This document shows positions 10,299 through 19,129 of a DNA stretch of 64,000 bases, one piece after another. This stretch comes from Chitinophagaceae bacterium. GTDB lineage: Bacteria > Bacteroidota > Bacteroidia > Chitinophagales > UBA10324. The notes under the pieces are model-generated. The model worked only from the letters and a program-made list of their open reading frames with translations, was not told the origin of the DNA and did not search any database. The stretch lies in assembly GCA_947474435.1 (NCBI GenBank), contig CANJII010000010.1, positions 1-64,000 on the forward strand, written 5' to 3'. Positions within the stretch are counted from its first letter, which is position 1. Each line of letters starts with the position of its first letter. The translations under genes and the position numbers were made by a program.

Positions 10299-13200
10299 AT
10301 GCGCGGAAAAGGATTAGTACAGTTTTTTGCAATCGCACTTATACTTGTTTGCATTTATCAACTGTCGTTTAACATAGTAACCAGTCGCGTGGAAAGCCGC
10401 GCCGATAATTATGCCGAAGCAAAAGTGATGATAGGCAAATCATTGGATGCGGTGCCTGCTGATCAGAAAGATTCAGTGAATGCCGTGATTCGTGAATATC
10501 GCCAGATTTATCTGGATTCAATAGGCAACGAAAAAGTATTTAACCTCGGTGTTGTTTCATTCACTTATTTAAAGTGCAAGGAACAACAATTGAATCTTGG
10601 TTTGGATTTGCAAGGCGGAATGAGTGTGGTTTTGCAGGTGTCAATGAAAGATCTGATCAAATCACTTTCAGGGCACAATACCGATCCTGCTTTTTTAAAG
10701 GCATTGCAATTGGCTGATGAAAAAGTAAAAACCGAATCATCAAAGGATTATGTCACCCTATTTGGAGAAGCATTTAAGGAGGTATCACCAACCGGGAAAT
10801 TATCTTCAATTTTCGGTACCAAGGAAAATGCCGACCGCATAAAATATAATTCTACTAACGAAGAAGTTTTAGCAGTAATAAAGCAAGAAGCTGACAATGC
10901 ATTCAATCGTACTTATAATATTTTAAGTGCGCGTATTAATAAATTCGGTGTGGCACAACCAAGTATTACACCTCAGCCATCCACAGGAAGAATAGTGGTT
11001 GAATTACCGGGAGTTGATAACCCGAATCGTGTTCGTAAACTTTTGCAGGCCGCAGCAAAACTGGAGTTCTGGGAAACATATAAAGCGGTTGAAATTTATC
11101 AGTTTCTGGAACAGGTAAATAATACACTTGCCGCCCGTCAGGTGGTTAAGGATAGTACTTCTATCAATGGAGATTCCGCATTATTAAACAATAATTCCGA
11201 TGCAGGATTGTTAACTTCTACCGATTCAACCAAAAAGGATTCAACGGCAAACAGTCTTAGTTCTAATTTAGATTCGGCTGGTGCAACAACAGATTCATCA
11301 GCAATTGCCAAGAATCAAGCGGCGCAAAATCCACTCTTTACCATATTATACATTCCGAATTATAAAGACGAAGCTACCGGAAAACAAATGGTTTCTCCCG
11401 GTCCGGTTTGCGGTTTGGCTTTAGGAAAAGACACTTCAAAGGTGAATAAATATTTGAAGCTTGATTACATACAAGCCATTATGCCAAGAGATGTGAAATT
11501 TCTGTGGGGTGCAAAATCAGAAGAAGGAACTCAATCAACTTATTCTTTATATGCAATCAGAAAACAAGTAGGGGATGAGAACCCACCATTGGATGGCTCA
11601 GCAGTTATTAGTGCCCGTCAGGATTACGATCAGAACAACCGACCAGAGGTAGCAATGAATATGAATGATGAGGGCGCACGAATCTGGAAACTTTTAACCG
11701 GAAAAAATATTGACCGTTCAATTGCAATTGTTTTAGATGATTATGTACAATCGGCTCCGAATGTGATAAGTGAAATCGGTGGCGGAAGATCATCCATCTC
11801 CGGCGGATTCACCATTGAAGAAGCAAAGGATTTAGCAAACATTTTACAAGCTGGTAAATTACCTGCTCCAGCGGTTATCATTGGAGAAGATGTTGTTGGG
11901 CCTTCACTCGGAAAGGAATCAATTAACAAAGGATTAAATTCCATGATCATTGCCTTTGTTGCAGTGCTCGCTTTCATGGTGGTTTATTACAGCACTTCCG
12001 GTATTGTTGCAAACATTGCTCTTTTCTTAAACCTGTTTTTCATTGTGGGTGTACTTGCATCACTGGGTGCAACTTTGACTCTTTCAGGTATCGCAGGTAT
12101 GGTGCTTACAATGGGTATGGCGGTGGACGCGAATGTGTTGATACATGAGCGTATAAAAGAAGAATTAGCAAAAGGAAAAACATTAATTAAAGCAATACAG
12201 GATGGTCATACAAAATCATATTCAGCTGTATTCGATACGCACTTAACTACATTAATTACAGGTATCATTCTCGCTTACTTTGGATTAGGTCCTGTACTTG
12301 GTTATGCAACCACTCTTAACATCGGAGTAATCTTCACTCTTTTTACTGCTGTATTCTGTGCACACCTCATTTTCGATTTCTGGATCAAGCGCACAAAAAC
12401 AATGGCTTTTCATACCCGAATCAGTAAAGGGAATTTCTCTAATATGAATATTCAATTTGTAAGCAAGCGTAAGTATGCATACATTTTCTCCGGAGCACTT
12501 GCATTTTTAGGATTGATTTCAATTTTTACCCGCGGGTTTGATTATGGTGTTGACTTTACAGGCGGTCGCACTTATGTAGTTCGTTTCGAACACAATGTTA
12601 ATACAACAGATGTGCGCAAGGAAATGGAACGCACAACTCACTTCAACCCAATTGTAAAAACTTATGGAAGTGATAATCAGGTTAAGATTACCACCCAGTA
12701 CATGATGGAATCAAAAGACAGCGTGGCTGATGTTGCTTTATACAGTAGTTTGAAAAAATTTATTGATGAAGGCGTTACGCAGGAGCAGTTCATGAAAAAA
12801 TATGTACAGAGTTCTTCCATCATTGGGGCCACCATTTCTGATGATATTAAAAACAGTTCTTACAAAGCTGTGTTTCTTGCATTGATAGCAATTGGATTGT
12901 ACATATTGGTGCGTTTCCGTAAGTGGCAATATTCTTTAGGGGTTATTGTTGCACTTGCGCACGATGTGTTAATGGTAATGGGAATATTCTCACTCTTTAA
13001 AGGAATCATGCCTTTCTCTTTGGAAATAGATGAAACATTTATTGCTGCAGCACTTACCGTAATTGGTTATTCGGTTAATGATACCGTAATTGTATTTGAT
13101 CGTATTCGTGAAAATCTTCGTGAGCATGCAGCTGAAGACATGAAAAAAACCATTAACGATGCAATTAATCAAACCCTGAATAGAACCATGATTACTTCGT

Positions 13201-13421
13201 TAACAGTGTTTCTGGTAATATTAACATTGTTCATTTTTGGTGGTGATGCAATCAGGGGATTTTCATTTGCCATGTTAATAGGTGTGGCGTTCGGAACTTA
13301 CTCTTCTATTTTCGTTGCTACTCCATTGGTTATTGATTTTACAAAAGATGCTAACAAATTAAAATTTGTAGAGGTGGATGCGAAGAAAAAAGCGCATGAA
13401 GCAATGGCGAGAGCCAAATAG
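10299..13421 (+). CDS. secDF: Protein translocase subunit SecDF (fused)
   Basis: 1,040 residues. SecD and SecF are joined in one chain, as is usual in Bacteroidota. They form the RND-type inner-membrane subunit that uses the proton-motive force to help Sec-exported proteins leave the translocon. The SecD half (about 1-690) shows LGLDLQGGMSVVL near the N-terminal membrane segment and GMAVDANVLIHERIKEEL in the C-terminal membrane block. The SecF half (about 700-1040) shows DFTGGRTYVVRF and VIGYSVNDTVIVFDRIREN. Residues about 281-347 are a Ser/Asp/Thr/Asn-rich insert in the periplasmic region, probably disordered. The gene stands alone between two terminators with its own promoter-like element. 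Confidence 0.97.
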   Translation: MRGKGLVQFFAIALILVCIYQLSFNIVTSRVESRADNYAEAKVMIGKSLDAVPADQKDSVNAVIREYRQIYLDSIGNEKVFNLGVVSFTYLKCKEQQLNLGLDLQGGMSVVLQVSMKDLIKSLSGHNTDPAFLKALQLADEKVKTESSKDYVTLFGEAFKEVSPTGKLSSIFGTKENADRIKYNSTNEEVLAVIKQEADNAFNRTYNILSARINKFGVAQPSITPQPSTGRIVVELPGVDNPNRVRKLLQAAAKLEFWETYKAVEIYQFLEQVNNTLAARQVVKDSTSINGDSALLNNNSDAGLLTSTDSTKKDSTANSLSSNLDSAGATTDSSAIAKNQAAQNPLFTILYIPNYKDEATGKQMVSPGPVCGLALGKDTSKVNKYLKLDYIQAIMPRDVKFLWGAKSEEGTQSTYSLYAIRKQVGDENPPLDGSAVISARQDYDQNNRPEVAMNMNDEGARIWKLLTGKNIDRSIAIVLDDYVQSAPNVISEIGGGRSSISGGFTIEEAKDLANILQAGKLPAPAVIIGEDVVGPSLGKESINKGLNSMIIAFVAVLAFMVVYYSTSGIVANIALFLNLFFIVGVLASLGATLTLSGIAGMVLTMGMAVDANVLIHERIKEELAKGKTLIKAIQDGHTKSYSAVFDTHLTTLITGIILAYFGLGPVLGYATTLNIGVIFTLFTAVFCAHLIFDFWIKRTKTMAFHTRISKGNFSNMNIQFVSKRKYAYIFSGALAFLGLISIFTRGFDYGVDFTGGRTYVVRFEHNVNTTDVRKEMERTTHFNPIVKTYGSDNQVKITTQYMMESKDSVADVALYSSLKKFIDEGVTQEQFMKKYVQSSSIIGATISDDIKNSSYKAVFLALIAIGLYILVRFRKWQYSLGVIVALAHDVLMVMGIFSLFKGIMPFSLEIDETFIAAALTVIGYSVNDTVIVFDRIRENLREHAAEDMKKTINDAINQTLNRTMITSLTVFLVILTLFIFGGDAIRGFSFAMLIGVAFGTYSSIFVATPLVIDFTKDANKLKFVEVDAKKKAHEAMARAK

Positions 13422-13442
13422 AATACATATTAAAAAATATCA

Positions 13443-13479
13443 AAGCCGACTTAGATTTTCTGAGTCGGCTTTTTTTTTA
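13443..13479 (+). terminator. Terminator after secDF
   Basis: AAGCCGACT (13443-13451) pairs with AGTCGGCTT (13463-13471), followed by an eight-base T run. Confidence 0.88.
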
Positions 13480-13662
13480 CAGTCTCATCATAAAAAAATT
13501 AATCTATAATATAGTGTGTTTTTTATAAGCACGATAATTCCAGTAATGCATTACAAAACAGATCAATATCCTTCACAAAATAAATTTGAATTGACCTTAA
13601 CAACCAGATGAAGTGATTATGCCAGATAAATTATAGACTGGCTACTATAAATTGGGTGGGTA

Positions 13663-14379
13663 TCAATTACTATCAACAATACTACCCGACCCTGAAACAT
13701 CAATATTGAGTGCAGGTTTTCCCTGATAATAAACATTTCCGCTTCCGCTAATTGTTACAACTAAAGATTCTTCTGCATTAACCTCAGCGTTTCCTGATCC
13801 ACTTATTATAATTGAACAGGTCTTGGAGAATAAATGAAATGCATGAACATCTCCCGAACCTGAAATATCAATATCAAGATTAGTGCTGCTGCCGTTTAAG
13901 GTAATGGAACCGCTTCCGCTGATTTTTGCAGTTGTGTTGGCTACAATTGCATTTGCATTAATGGCTCCCGAACCACTTACTTGAAACTCCAGTAATTCAG
14001 CACTGATAGTATCAAGCATACTGATAATTCCACTTCCCGAAGTTGAAATAGAATTTATTTCGGGTGATGAAATGCGAATAATGACATCTGACTTTTCACC
14101 TAAACATCTTTTCGAAAAAATATTTAAAGCATCCCCATTTGTTTCAAAAACAATTTTATCAATAATATTTTCTGAGGCCGTAATGGTGATTGAATAAACT
14201 GAATCATGTTTTAAATAAATGGTTCCTTCGGTTTCAAAATTTATTTTTTTGAAACCTGATTTATCAATTGAATTGGTAATGATATTTCCTTTTGCATGAA
14301 GACATGGCCACTTATTTTTTTTGCAGGCAAAAAAAGAAAGGATAAAAAGAGCTGCAACGAATAAAATTTTAAATTTCAT
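13663..14379 (-). CDS. Lipoprotein with head GIN (DUF2807) domain
   Basis: 238 residues from the ATG at 14379; a TTG two codons upstream is less likely. The N-terminus is a lipoprotein signal ending LSFFAC, with lipidation at Cys19. The body is a DUF2807 / putative auto-transporter adhesin head GIN domain. Seven regularly spaced SGSG motifs mark the turns of a right-handed parallel beta structure, from about residue 113 to the C-terminus. The family is common in Bacteroidota, often as envelope-anchored proteins; its molecular function is not established. The gene is followed by an AT-rich gap shared with the convergent secDF terminator and lies downstream of rnpB on the same strand. Confidence 0.87.
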   Translation of the reverse strand: MKFKILFVAALFILSFFACKKNKWPCLHAKGNIITNSIDKSGFKKINFETEGTIYLKHDSVYSITITASENIIDKIVFETNGDALNIFSKRCLGEKSDVIIRISSPEINSISTSGSGIISMLDTISAELLEFQVSGSGAINANAIVANTTAKISGSGSITLNGSSTNLDIDISGSGDVHAFHLFSKTCSIIISGSGNAEVNAEESLVVTISGSGNVYYQGKPALNIDVSGSGSIVDSN

Positions 14380-14460
14380 CTGCAAATTTTTTTTTGAATG
14401 TAATTTCTTTTTTTGATTTTAAGGGATAAAAATTTAAAACTACTTTTTATTATCAAAAAA

Positions 14461-14872
14461 AATAACTGCTACAGGTGCATAAGCCGGATTCTGTATTCTC
14501 CGGTTTTCGCCGGAGATCATTGTCATTTATCTGGTTCAGGTTTCGCAACCTGAATCGAGCAGCCAACCCGTTCTGCATTTCTGCTTGCGCAGAAAATAAA
14601 AGCGAGCAACTATTAAACAGAATTTATTTGGCCTTTCAGCCCGCAAGGTTTACCCGTGAAAGATTTTGCAACCAATCACCGTGAGCTTTTACCTCCCTTT
14701 TTCATCTTTTCCACCCGAAGAAAAACTTCAGCTGGTAGTTATTTTCTGTGGTACTTGCTATCCCTCATCAATTCCTTAATGAAGTTCCACCCGTTAGGTG
14801 GTGCGGTGCGCTATGCTGTCCGGACTTTCCTATCCGACAAGTCGGATCGACAATCTTACCTGCAGCAGTTAT
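14461..14872 (-). ncRNA. rnpB: RNase P RNA (class A)
   Basis: Read on the minus strand, the RNA contains the conserved 5' core GGAAAGTCCGGAC, a GGTAAAAGCTCACGG block, ACGGGTAAACC, GTACCACAGAAA, and the 3' signature ACAGAATCCGGCTTAT. These are in the order expected for bacterial type A RNase P RNA, the catalytic RNA that trims tRNA 5' leaders. P1 is formed by CTGCTGCAGGT (14868-14858) and ACCTGTAGCAG (14476-14466) with one G-U pair, and extends outward through AATAA/TTATT. A T-rich run follows the 3' strand of P1. Mature ends are about 14868 and 14466. The 5' end lies within about 5 bases of the upstream Smr gene's stop codon. Small open frames overlapping this region are not genes. Confidence 0.95.
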
Positions 14873-14873
14873 T

Positions 14874-15866
14874 TCAAAGATCTATAAATGTGGCACCATG
14901 ACCGTAGCGATGATGGTATTCGTTTCTGTATGGAAGAAATGAATAATCTGCATCTAAAATATTGCAGACTTCATTTTTCAATTTTCCTTTTCCGTAACCA
15001 TGAATTACAACCAATCGTTCGCGTTTATTTTGAATGGCGCGTTCCAATACTTTTTTGAAAGCGGTCAATTGCTTTTCTAAAATTTCGCCCGATGCTAAAG
15101 CTTTTTCATTTATGCCTAATGAGGTAGCGTGCAAATCAATTTCTTCAATACCTCCGGTTTTCAAATCAGCATTATCGTAATTCTGAATTTTATTTGTTTG
15201 CATCAACACTTCCAGTTCTTCTTTTGAAATGTGATGGCGCTCAATTTCCGATCTTCTACCCGGCCATTCATTAAATATTTCATACACAAAAACTTCTTCA
15301 CTAAATCCTTCAAACTTCTTTTTCTTTTTGAAATGTGCAGTTGGTCTGATGCGCAATTCAATTTCGTTTTCGTCACCTTTCTGCTGCCATGCACTTAAAT
15401 AAATGTTTGGCTTATCGTTCAATTTATCTTCCTGGAAAGGAAATAATTGTTTCTTGGTTTTAGGTGCGAGCAACCCGTTGTGTGAAAAATTTACACCATC
15501 AGAAAAATCCAGAATGATATTGTAGTGAACTGCAAACTGAAATCCGTTTTGGATGTAAACCTGAAGCGCAGGTTTTTGTTCTTGATCAATAAAAGGTTCC
15601 ATGATTAAAAGCAAACCTCTTTCGTTCAATACCAACAAACTCACAGGAACTTTTTCTTTTGGCCGTTCATCTGTCCGTGGTTTAAAATCTGGACGCTCGG
15701 CAGGTCGGCTTCCGCCTACTGCAATAGCAATATCTTCGGGGTAAACCGGAATTTCATCTCCATCCAGATTCACATAAATCATTCCGTTAGCTATGCGCGT
15801 AACAGTAGCAGTCTCATTCATGTGAATGAGATTTACTTTATCTCCTTGTCTGAAATTTTGTTTCAT
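14874..15866 (-). CDS. DUF2027 and Smr domain protein
   Basis: 330 residues from the ATG at 15866. I rejected the TTG at 15878 because it lies inside the TAGGTTTG promoter element. The N-terminus (about 1-70) is a small beta domain of the DUF2027 type. A middle region (about 75-230) is beta-rich. The C-terminal Smr domain (about 245-330) has the family signatures IDLHA and HGYGKGKLK. Smr domains are nucleic-acid-binding or nicking modules related to the C-terminus of MutS2; the role of the DUF2027-Smr fusion in Bacteroidota is unknown. The stop codon sits almost on the 5' end of rnpB, so rnpB's promoter must lie within this coding sequence or the two are co-transcribed. Confidence 0.9.
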   Translation of the reverse strand: MKQNFRQGDKVNLIHMNETATVTRIANGMIYVNLDGDEIPVYPEDIAIAVGGSRPAERPDFKPRTDERPKEKVPVSLLVLNERGLLLIMEPFIDQEQKPALQVYIQNGFQFAVHYNIILDFSDGVNFSHNGLLAPKTKKQLFPFQEDKLNDKPNIYLSAWQQKGDENEIELRIRPTAHFKKKKKFEGFSEEVFVYEIFNEWPGRRSEIERHHISKEELEVLMQTNKIQNYDNADLKTGGIEEIDLHATSLGINEKALASGEILEKQLTAFKKVLERAIQNKRERLVVIHGYGKGKLKNEVCNILDADYSFLPYRNEYHHRYGHGATFIDL

Positions 15867-15875
15867 ATACTTTCG

Positions 15876-15883
15876 CAAACCTA
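15876..15883 (-). promoter_or_regulatory. TAGGTTTG -7 element for the DUF2027/Smr gene
   Basis: TAnnTTTG match on the minus strand with nine bases between it and the ATG at 15866. It overlaps the alternative TTG start and therefore supports the ATG. Confidence 0.5.
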
Positions 15884-15967
15884 ATTCAATCAGTTAAAAA
15901 CTCACAACCTTTAAATTTTTTCTTTTAGAAATTGAAATATTTATTTTTTGTGAATACATAATCAAAT

Positions 15968-16612
15968 ATGAAAGAAACACTTCGTTGGAAATTGGCTCAG
16001 TATTTTGAAAGGCGCTGGTGGAAAAAATATCTCCGTAATAAAACGGTAGAAGATTATCGTGTTTGGAAAAAAGACTATTGGAATAAGTTGTTAACGGCGG
16101 GTGAAATTTCAATGGCGAATGATTGCAAAATTTTAGATGCAGGTTGCGGACCTGCAGGAGTTTTTATGATTTTGGAAAAGCAAAAAGTGACCGCAGTTGA
16201 TCCATTGCTGAATGAGTATGAAAAACAATTAATCCATTTTAAAAAATCAGATTACAAAAATGCGGAGTTCATTCAATCACCCATCGAAAATTTTAAACGA
16301 GTGAATTATTTTGATTTTATTTTTTGCATGAATGCAATCAATCATGTGCAGGATTATGAAACGGCAATGAACAATTTAACTGAATCGTTAAAGCCCGATG
16401 GAATTTTTGTGATGACTATTGATGCACACAATCATTCGTTCTTTAAACACTTGTTTAAAGCAATTCCAGGAGATATTCTTCATCCACATCAATTTGATTT
16501 GAATGAATACAAATTGCATCTGATGCAAAGAGGAGTTGTTATTGAAAAGGAAGTTTTATTGAAGAAGGAATTTTTCTTTAATCATTATTTGATTGTTGGG
16601 AATAAAAATTAA
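15968..16612 (+). CDS. Class I SAM-dependent methyltransferase
   Basis: 214 residues. LDAGCGPAG (about residues 56-64) is methyltransferase motif I, which binds S-adenosylmethionine. AVDPLL about 15 residues later supplies the acidic residue that contacts the ribose, and FDFIFCMNAINHV matches motif IV. The substrate cannot be predicted; methyltransferases of this general fold act on small molecules, lipids or proteins. The N-terminus is strongly basic (RRWWKKYLRNK), which could mediate membrane or nucleic-acid contact. The gene is divergent from the Smr gene, with about 100 bp between them. It is separated from bamD by about 160 bp with a promoter-like element, so it is probably not part of that operon. 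Confidence 0.85.
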   Translation: MKETLRWKLAQYFERRWWKKYLRNKTVEDYRVWKKDYWNKLLTAGEISMANDCKILDAGCGPAGVFMILEKQKVTAVDPLLNEYEKQLIHFKKSDYKNAEFIQSPIENFKRVNYFDFIFCMNAINHVQDYETAMNNLTESLKPDGIFVMTIDAHNHSFFKHLFKAIPGDILHPHQFDLNEYKLHLMQRGVVIEKEVLLKKEFFFNHYLIVGNKN

Positions 16613-16756
16613 AATAATTTCCAGATAGTTTTTACTTGAATAATAACATGTGTATATTATGCAAAAGAATTCCTGAAAGTTTGTTGTAACAAATATTGAT
16701 CTTAAACGCTTATGAATAAACAAAAACCAAGAAATGGAATCATCAATTTCAAAAAC

Positions 16757-16764
16757 TATATTTG
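16757..16764 (+). promoter_or_regulatory. TATATTTG -7 element upstream of bamD
   Basis: TAnnTTTG match with only seven bases to the ATG at 16772. It lies downstream of the alternative ATG at 16712, which argues that the shorter protein is the real one. Confidence 0.55.
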
Positions 16765-16771
16765 CGCGCCC

Positions 16772-17575
16772 ATGATAAAAAATCTGCTCTTATTTTCCTT
16801 GTTAATAATTGTAATTTCTTCATGTAGTGAATATCAAGAGGTTTTGAAAGGAAATGATTTAGGTAAGAAATATGAGGTAGCCAAAACATATTACAGCAAA
16901 CAACAGTATTATAAGGCATTACCATTATTTGAAGAATTGGTGCCGGTTTACAAGGGTTCAAAGGAAGGTGAAGAAATGTATTACTACCTTCCGTTTTGTT
17001 ATTATGGAACTGGTGAATACTTAGTTGCAGCCTATCATTTCAAAAATTATTTTGCAACCTATCCAACCAGTGTTCATGCTGAAGAATGTTTATTCATGAA
17101 TGCGAAATGTTATATGCAAATGTCACCGAAATATGAATTGTCGCAGGAATACACAGAGAAAGCCATCAATGAATTTCAATTGTTCACCAATACTTTTCCA
17201 ACAAGTGCATTAGTAAGTCAGGCAAATGATGACATTGACCAGATGCGTGCAAAGCTGGAAGTGAAAGCATTTGCAGGTGCGAAATTGTATTATCAAATGA
17301 CCAACTACAAGGCATCTGCAGTTGCATTAGCCAATTTAATTCGAAGTTATCCTGATTTACCTAATATTGCCGAAGCTTGTTTTTTAATAGTTAAGTCCGA
17401 TTACCTTTACGCCCTTAATAGTATAGAAACAAAACAAAAAGACCGATTTGAAAAAACAATTGCGATTTATAATCAATACAAGGATAAATTTGCAGGCACC
17501 AGGTACGAAAAAGAAGCTAAATCACTTTTTGAAAATTCAACATCCACTTTAAATAAACTCACCATTCATGAGTAA
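16772..17575 (+). CDS. bamD: Outer membrane protein assembly factor BamD
   Basis: 267 residues from the ATG at 16772. I rejected the ATG at 16712 because it would put 20 extra residues ahead of a clean lipoprotein signal and lies upstream of the promoter element. The signal ends ISSC, with lipidation at Cys18. The rest is a chain of TPR-like helical pairs typical of BamD/YfiO (AKTYYSKQQYYKALPLFEELVPVY, then AAYHFKNYFATYPTS). BamD is the essential lipoprotein of the BAM complex, which folds beta-barrels into the outer membrane. Its 3' end overlaps rpoZ by 8 bp. It is the first gene of the operon bamD-rpoZ-coaBC-porD. Confidence 0.93.
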   Translation: MIKNLLLFSLLIIVISSCSEYQEVLKGNDLGKKYEVAKTYYSKQQYYKALPLFEELVPVYKGSKEGEEMYYYLPFCYYGTGEYLVAAYHFKNYFATYPTSVHAEECLFMNAKCYMQMSPKYELSQEYTEKAINEFQLFTNTFPTSALVSQANDDIDQMRAKLEVKAFAGAKLYYQMTNYKASAVALANLIRSYPDLPNIAEACFLIVKSDYLYALNSIETKQKDRFEKTIAIYNQYKDKFAGTRYEKEAKSLFENSTSTLNKLTIHE

Positions 17576-17921
17576 CTCAATTAAAAAATTACAAAGTCAG
17601 GTAATGACCAATGTTGCTGAACCGCGCAATGTTGAAGCAATGAAAAATCAGGTTGGCAGCACTTACGAAGCCATTGCAATTATTGCAAAACGCTCCACGC
17701 AAATAGCCAGTCAGATTCGTGAAGAACTGCATGCGAAACTAGAAGAGTTCGCTTCTTCTTCTGATAATCTCGAAGAAATACATGAGAACCGCGAGCAGAT
17801 TGAAATTTCAAAACACTACGAAAAATTAGCGCATCCGACTTTGATGGCAACCGAAGAATTTCTGGAAGAAAAGGTTTACTACCGTAACCCAAGTAAGGAA
17901 GCGCCTAAGCCATTGTTCTGA
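17568..17921 (+). CDS. rpoZ: RNA polymerase omega subunit, Bacteroidota type
   Basis: 117 residues. The segment GSTYEAIAIIAKRSTQIASQIREELHAKLEEF corresponds to the conserved omega core (the family's ARR.RQI-like helix), and the position between bamD and coaBC is the usual one in Bacteroidota. Omega helps assemble and stabilise RNA polymerase around the beta-prime subunit. The ATG at 17568 overlaps bamD by 8 bp, and the TGA stop shares one base with the coaBC ATG, so translation is probably coupled along the operon. It is longer than the E. coli protein (91 residues) and has an extended C-terminal tail. Confidence 0.9.
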   Translation: MSNSIKKLQSQVMTNVAEPRNVEAMKNQVGSTYEAIAIIAKRSTQIASQIREELHAKLEEFASSSDNLEEIHENREQIEISKHYEKLAHPTLMATEEFLEEKVYYRNPSKEAPKPLF

Positions 17922-19129
17922 TGTCTTCCTTAAAAGGAAAAAAAATTCTCCTTGGAGTTTGTGGAAGTATCGCCGCCTATAAAAGCGCATTTTTAATTCG
18001 CTTATTGGTAAAAGAAGGAGCAACAATAAAAGTTATTATGACAAGGGAAGCGGGGAAATTTATTTCCCCGCTTTCACTTTCAACACTTTCAAAGAACCCG
18101 GTTTTATCTGAACTGACAACTACTGATGATTCACTTTGGAACAATCATGTTGAATTGGGTTTGTGGGCCGATTTATGTTTAATTGCTCCTGCATCGGCAA
18201 ACACTATTGCAAAACTCGCTAATGGATATTGCGATAATTTATTGACTGCTGTTTATCTCTCAACAAGATGCCCGGTTTGGATTGCTCCTGCAATGGATGA
18301 AGACATGTGGGCTCACCCTTCCACAAAAAGAAATAGTCAATTATTGAAAGAGAATGGAAATACAGTTTTGAAAGTATCGCATGGTGAATTAGCCAGTGGA
18401 TTATTTGGTGAAGGAAGAATGATGGAACCTGAAGAAATTATTTCGCGGCTTACAAATCATTTCAATACTTCGCAGGCATTTAAAGGAAAAAAAGTTTTGA
18501 TTACTGCAGGGCCTACATACGAAGCCATTGACCCTGTGCGTTTCATCGGAAATCATTCGAGTGGAAAAATGGGATATGCATTAGCCGAGGTTTGTATAAA
18601 ACATGGTGCTGATGTTACACTTATTTCAGGACCGGTAAATATTTCTGCTCCATCACACCTGAAAAAATTTGTTTCCATAAAAACTGCTCACGAACTTTTT
18701 TCTGCAACGACAAAAGCATTTGTCAATGCCGATATAACTATTATGGCTGCAGCGGTTGCAGATTATAAACCACAAAAGACTTCAGTCAATAAAATAAAAA
18801 AGAAAGACGGCGAACTCTGTATTGAATTAGTAAAAACAATAGATATTCTTTCAGAACTTGGTAAGAAGAAAAAGAAAAATCAATTGCTGATTGGATTTGC
18901 TTTGGAAACAGAAAATGAATTGGTGAATGCAAAAGAAAAACTGAAAACAAAAAATTTAGACTTCATTATATTAAATTCATTGAGAGATGAAGGTGCGGGT
19001 TTTGGAACCGATACAAACAAAGTCACAATTATTGATAACGGTGGAAAGAAAAAAGAACTGCCTTTGAAAATGAAAACCGAAATTGCGCACGACATCGTTA
19101 ACATTATTATTTCAAAATTTCATGCGTAA
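17921..19129 (+). CDS. coaBC: Bifunctional phosphopantothenoylcysteine decarboxylase / phosphopantothenate-cysteine ligase
   Basis: 402 residues of usual family length. The N-terminal CoaC flavoprotein half (about 1-180) has GVCGSIAAYKS and the catalytic-region PAMDEDMW. The C-terminal CoaB half (about 188-402) has TAGPTYEAIDPVRFIGNHSSGKMG and AAAVADYKP. Together they condense 4'-phosphopantothenate with cysteine and decarboxylate the product to 4'-phosphopantetheine in coenzyme A synthesis. It starts on the last base of rpoZ and overlaps the following porD gene by 8 bp. Assignment is firm. Confidence 0.96.
   Translation: MSSLKGKKILLGVCGSIAAYKSAFLIRLLVKEGATIKVIMTREAGKFISPLSLSTLSKNPVLSELTTTDDSLWNNHVELGLWADLCLIAPASANTIAKLANGYCDNLLTAVYLSTRCPVWIAPAMDEDMWAHPSTKRNSQLLKENGNTVLKVSHGELASGLFGEGRMMEPEEIISRLTNHFNTSQAFKGKKVLITAGPTYEAIDPVRFIGNHSSGKMGYALAEVCIKHGADVTLISGPVNISAPSHLKKFVSIKTAHELFSATTKAFVNADITIMAAAVADYKPQKTSVNKIKKKDGELCIELVKTIDILSELGKKKKKNQLLIGFALETENELVNAKEKLKTKNLDFIILNSLRDEGAGFGTDTNKVTIIDNGGKKKELPLKMKTEIAHDIVNIIISKFHA

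Noticed and set aside
14461-14872. tmRNA or 6S RNA instead of RNase P RNA
   Set aside because: The GGAAAGTCCGGAC core, ACAGAA..GGCTTAT end and P1 pairing are specific to RNase P RNA; no tRNA-like end or tag frame is present.
14475-14942. Several open frames on the plus strand across 14475-14942
   Set aside because: They lie over the minus-strand RNase P RNA and the end of the Smr gene, have no homology I recognise, and the RNA's conserved blocks explain the sequence.
16712-16771. Longer start for bamD at 16712
   Set aside because: The extra 20 residues precede a lipoprotein signal, and the TATATTTG promoter lies inside them.
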